Part shown: piece after piece, positions 56,628 through 58,703 of the stretch | Numbering within the stretch: the stretch's first letter is position 1 | Layout of the letters: each line of letters opens with the position of its first letter | Source of the DNA: an uncultured Lachnospiraceae bacterium | GTDB lineage: Bacteria > Bacillota > Clostridia > Lachnospirales > Lachnospiraceae | NCBI GenBank assembly: GCA_945913255.1 | Contig: CAMEDC010000013.1 | Coordinates: forward strand, 1-58,703 | Reading direction: 5' to 3' | DNA length: 58,703 nt | Notes under the pieces: model-generated | What the model was told of the DNA's origin: nothing | The model's input: only the letters and a program-made list of their open reading frames with translations | The model's database searches: none | Translations under genes and position numbers: made by a program

Positions 56628-56671
56628 AATCCCTACAAAGCCTGTATTTATGGGCTTTGTAGGGATTTTTT
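56628..56671 (+). terminator. Intrinsic terminator after guaA
   Basis: AATCCCTACAAAGCC pairs with GGCTTTGTAGGGATT around a 10-base loop and is followed by TTTT. Confidence 0.9.
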
Positions 56672-56679
56672 AGATGGCG

Positions 56680-56698
56680 TTGGGTACGATTTGGGTAC
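56680..56698. repeat. Short direct repeat at putative island junction
   Basis: TTGGGTAC occurs twice, 3 bases apart, between the guaA terminator and the stop codon of the first - strand gene. It marks the switch from medium-GC + strand genes to AT-rich - strand genes and may belong to an attachment or recombinase-binding site. No integrase is visible in the window. Confidence 0.4.
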
Positions 56699-56700
56699 AT

Positions 56701-57444
56701 TTATATTTCGGATAATTTTAAGAAATCTGTTTGGATTTTAGTGTATTGTTCCCATTTGACATTTTTTAATATTTGCTGTCTTTCTGCGAATTGTTCTGCA
56801 GGAGTTCTTATTGAAAAATATGTATCAAACTTAGCCTTAGTGATATATCTTCTAGAGGTTAAGTATTTTTTTTCTGGATCAACATTGTCGACAAATGAGT
56901 TACATGACTGTATTATTTTTTTGTCATAAGGGTTTTCATTGCTAATTGCATCAAGTAGAAAAGTTTCCATGGCACCATTTTGCTCAAAAGGAATAACAAG
57001 CAGTAAAATATCAAATTTTTCTAGTATTCCTAATTGGTTTTTCATTTCACATGATATCCAGTTGTTATTGGTAAGTGTTTTTGTGTAAGATACATTAAAA
57101 TGGTCTAATTTGCATTGAATGGATTGAATAAAATCATTTTCAGTATCATGTTCATCTCTGTCTGTAACAATAATAATTTTTGAATACATTTCAGATAAGT
57201 CAGGTGGTGTTAAATAATTTCTCGTTAATGTTTCATTAAGACCTTCTGTAAGTCTGCTACATCCTCCTGCAGACATAATGGTTAGTATATTCGAATCCTT
57301 TATTAAATTTCTAGACTTTTGACCTGGTATTTTTAAAATATTTGATTGAATTTGTTTGTCATCATTCCAATCTAAGGCTTCTCGCATATAGTACTGAAGG
57401 AGATAGTAATCTGTAGAGCCTTCGCATATTATTATATTATTCAT
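56701..57444 (-). CDS. TOPRIM-domain protein of an ATPase/TOPRIM pair
   Basis: A 247-residue protein resembling DUF3226/OLD-type TOPRIM nucleases. The TOPRIM acidic residues are visible: Glu8 in IIICEGSTDYYLL and Asp95/Asp97 in IIVTDRDEHD, with an SAGGCSRL loop (58-65) between. The C-terminal half has no recognised motif. Its ATG overlaps the stop of the upstream ATPase by one base (TAATG), so the two are translationally coupled. In OLD, Gabija and PARIS systems an ABC-like ATPase works with a TOPRIM nuclease; PARIS AriB (DUF4435) is the closest two-gene parallel. Nuclease activity and defence are inferred. AT content is higher than in genes 308-56620. Confidence 0.72.
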   Translation of the reverse strand: MNNIIICEGSTDYYLLQYYMREALDWNDDKQIQSNILKIPGQKSRNLIKDSNILTIMSAGGCSRLTEGLNETLTRNYLTPPDLSEMYSKIIIVTDRDEHDTENDFIQSIQCKLDHFNVSYTKTLTNNNWISCEMKNQLGILEKFDILLLVIPFEQNGAMETFLLDAISNENPYDKKIIQSCNSFVDNVDPEKKYLTSRRYITKAKFDTYFSIRTPAEQFAERQQILKNVKWEQYTKIQTDFLKLSEI

Positions 57445-58532
57445 TATCTTAACTCCAATCCTAATTTATCTTGTGCATTTATTGCATCTAAGCAATTTAG
57501 CATTCGTGCATAATTATTACCATTGCAATTATACAAAGTGTAAACATTGATGTTTGACTGAATGGTATCATTCATTTTTAATATCTTGTCAATAGCCTCT
57601 TTACTATGAGAAGTTAAAAAAACTTGAACATTCAACTTTAGGGCACTTTGTAATAACCAAGAAAAAACGGAATCCATTGCAGAGGTATGGATAGCAGTTT
57701 CGAATTCATCTAGCAACAAAATTCCATTTTGCGAACGTACAATGGCGCTTAATAATAATAAGGCTTTTTTCATTCCGTCACCATATGAGTTTAAAGGAAT
57801 AGCAGAATGATGATTCTTAGTCAATACCATGTATTCAGGTATTGCATTTTTAGTTTTTATTGAAGTGATACTAATAATATTATTATCGAATTCCTGAAGT
57901 ATATTTAGTAATTGCTCATACAGTTGAGTATCAGCTAAAACATCATCAAGATAGAGCATTCCAGTGGCATGGTCAACGGGCGAAACATAGGTTGTTCGCA
58001 CGAAAAAGGGTTTTTTGTTTACAAATCTTGATATTCTTGTTTGAAAATCGTATAAAGTATATTCATTTACTATTTGATTATTTATAAATGTTGATAAATG
58101 TAAACATGTTGTATCAATAATCTCACTTTCCCCTTTAGAGGAGCCTGTTCTTAATAAACCATTCAATCGATGCATTTCATCTTCAGGAATTTGTGTAGAT
58201 TCTAATTCTCCTTCTAATTTTACCTGAGTCTTTATGTTATCTGAAGTTAAAAATTCATATGATACATACTTGTTTTCATTATCGACAGGAAACATACTAG
58301 AAAATCCATTAAAAAATGAATGACTACGAATGCGGCTATTAGTAGTCCTAGAAGGTAACACCCAAGCTCCAATATCTTGAGGATTATCAACAGTTGATAA
58401 TATTTCTAAGATGCTAGTCTTGCCACTATTATTATTACCGGTCAAAATGTTAATACTATTTAAATTTTCTAATGTAAGATTTTGTATTCCACGGTATGAT
58501 TGAATATTAAAGTTTTTAATGTGAATAGCCAT
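57444..58532 (-). CDS. AAA15/OLD-like ABC-type ATPase
   Basis: A 362-residue ATPase of the RecF/SMC-like AAA15/AAA21 group. Walker A GNNNSGKT is at 32-39, just after FNIQSYRGIQNL, the family start. Near the C-terminus are the signature-like NSYGDGMKKALLLLSAIV, Walker B ILLLDEFETAIH and the histidine switch LTSHSKEAID. The middle is divergent. ATG 58532 is chosen, with AAGGAG nine bases upstream; a TTG two codons earlier is too close to that site. It lies before the TOPRIM gene and overlaps it by one base, the order of AriA-AriB. It probably senses a phage trigger and controls the TOPRIM partner; this is inferred. Confidence 0.8.
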   Translation of the reverse strand: MAIHIKNFNIQSYRGIQNLTLENLNSINILTGNNNSGKTSILEILSTVDNPQDIGAWVLPSRTTNSRIRSHSFFNGFSSMFPVDNENKYVSYEFLTSDNIKTQVKLEGELESTQIPEDEMHRLNGLLRTGSSKGESEIIDTTCLHLSTFINNQIVNEYTLYDFQTRISRFVNKKPFFVRTTYVSPVDHATGMLYLDDVLADTQLYEQLLNILQEFDNNIISITSIKTKNAIPEYMVLTKNHHSAIPLNSYGDGMKKALLLLSAIVRSQNGILLLDEFETAIHTSAMDSVFSWLLQSALKLNVQVFLTSHSKEAIDKILKMNDTIQSNINVYTLYNCNGNNYARMLNCLDAINAQDKLGLELR

Positions 58533-58626
58533 TTTCAATTTCTCCTTTTATTTTGTGATATAGGAACCATAATCTAATATTATTTGTTTATTATACTCTT
58601 ATTTTTCCCCATTATTCTTGATGTTC

Positions 58627-58703
58627 TTATTCGAAAAAAGTTCGTCCTATCTTATCCATAACATCATCATGTGCCCTCTGAATCTTAAGTCGTTCCTGCC
58701 ATG
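58627..58703 (-). CDS. C-terminal end of an unidentified gene, cut by window edge
   Basis: On the - strand, 24 codons run in from the window edge to a TAA at 58627-58629, reading ERLKIQRAHDDVMDKIGRTF near the end. The charged, helical composition looks like a real C-terminus. It ends 94 bases before the ATPase start and points the same way, so it may be an operon partner or the preceding island gene. Too little is present to name it. The gap 58533-58626 is AT-rich; a TATAAT-like box on the - strand near 58590 could start the pair's own transcript, without a clear -35. Confidence 0.4.
   Translation of the reverse strand, partial: WQERLKIQRAHDDVMDKIGRTFFE

Noticed and set aside
58541..58626. 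Retron or CRISPR array near the ATPase/TOPRIM genes
   Set aside because: No regularly spaced repeats and no reverse transcriptase or msr/msd-like structure visible in the window.

Overview
The window looks like chromosomal DNA of a Gram-positive, probably spore-forming and motile member of Clostridia, most likely Lachnospiraceae. The reasons are GGAGG-type ribosome binding sites, medium GC, LCP and GH25 wall proteins, a PdaA-like deacetylase, a Csp-like subtilase, YesM/YesN and LytTR regulators, and no outer-membrane export genes beside the polysaccharide cluster. This placement is inference; no rRNA or other taxonomic marker is present. Every gene from 308 to 56620 lies on the + strand. The last 2 kb is AT-rich and on the - strand.

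308-23705 is a surface-polysaccharide cluster. It holds dTDP-sugar genes rfbB, rfbA and rfbC (no rfbD), two membrane-anchored GH25 lysozymes, and an ABC-2 exporter whose ATPase has a Wzt-like C-terminal domain. It also holds a WbdD-like methyltransferase/kinase fusion, five GT2 glycosyltransferase genes (one with two full domains, one with a degenerate extra half-domain), a phosphohexomutase, a polyprenyl-phosphate sugar transferase and an LCP ligase. The likely order is priming on undecaprenyl phosphate, extension by the GT2 enzymes, terminal modification recognised by the ABC ATPase, export, and attachment to the wall by the LCP protein. glmS (amino-sugar supply), an HtrA protease and an N-terminally extended ClpX follow.

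29019-37777 is a mixed region. After a gene-free stretch with degenerate repeats come an HMA metallochaperone and a P1B ATPase behind a promoter with an ArsR/SmtB-like operator. Next are a MetH-activation-like protein overlapping a corrinoid adenosyltransferase, a ZIP transporter, a histidine phosphatase, and a LytTR-DUF3021-ABC-2 transporter operon.

37961-48411 holds a chemoreceptor, then a solute-binding protein, YesM-type kinase and AraC-type regulator (a PgtCBA-like three-component set). An ABC importer follows: lipoprotein, fused 12-TM permease, and an ATPase with a large insertion. 48484-54954 holds a Csp-like subtilase whose Shine-Dalgarno sequence lies inside the upstream terminator stem, a double-receiver protein with a degenerate first receiver, a PocR-domain hybrid histidine kinase, and a PdaA-like deacetylase.

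guaA (55064-56620) marks the edge of a probable integrated island. After its terminator comes a short tandem repeat. Then, on the opposite strand, lie a TOPRIM protein and an AAA/OLD-like ATPase overlapping by one base, and the end of another gene cut by the window edge. This ATPase plus TOPRIM pair resembles PARIS/OLD-type anti-phage systems and is the best candidate here for a poorly described system.
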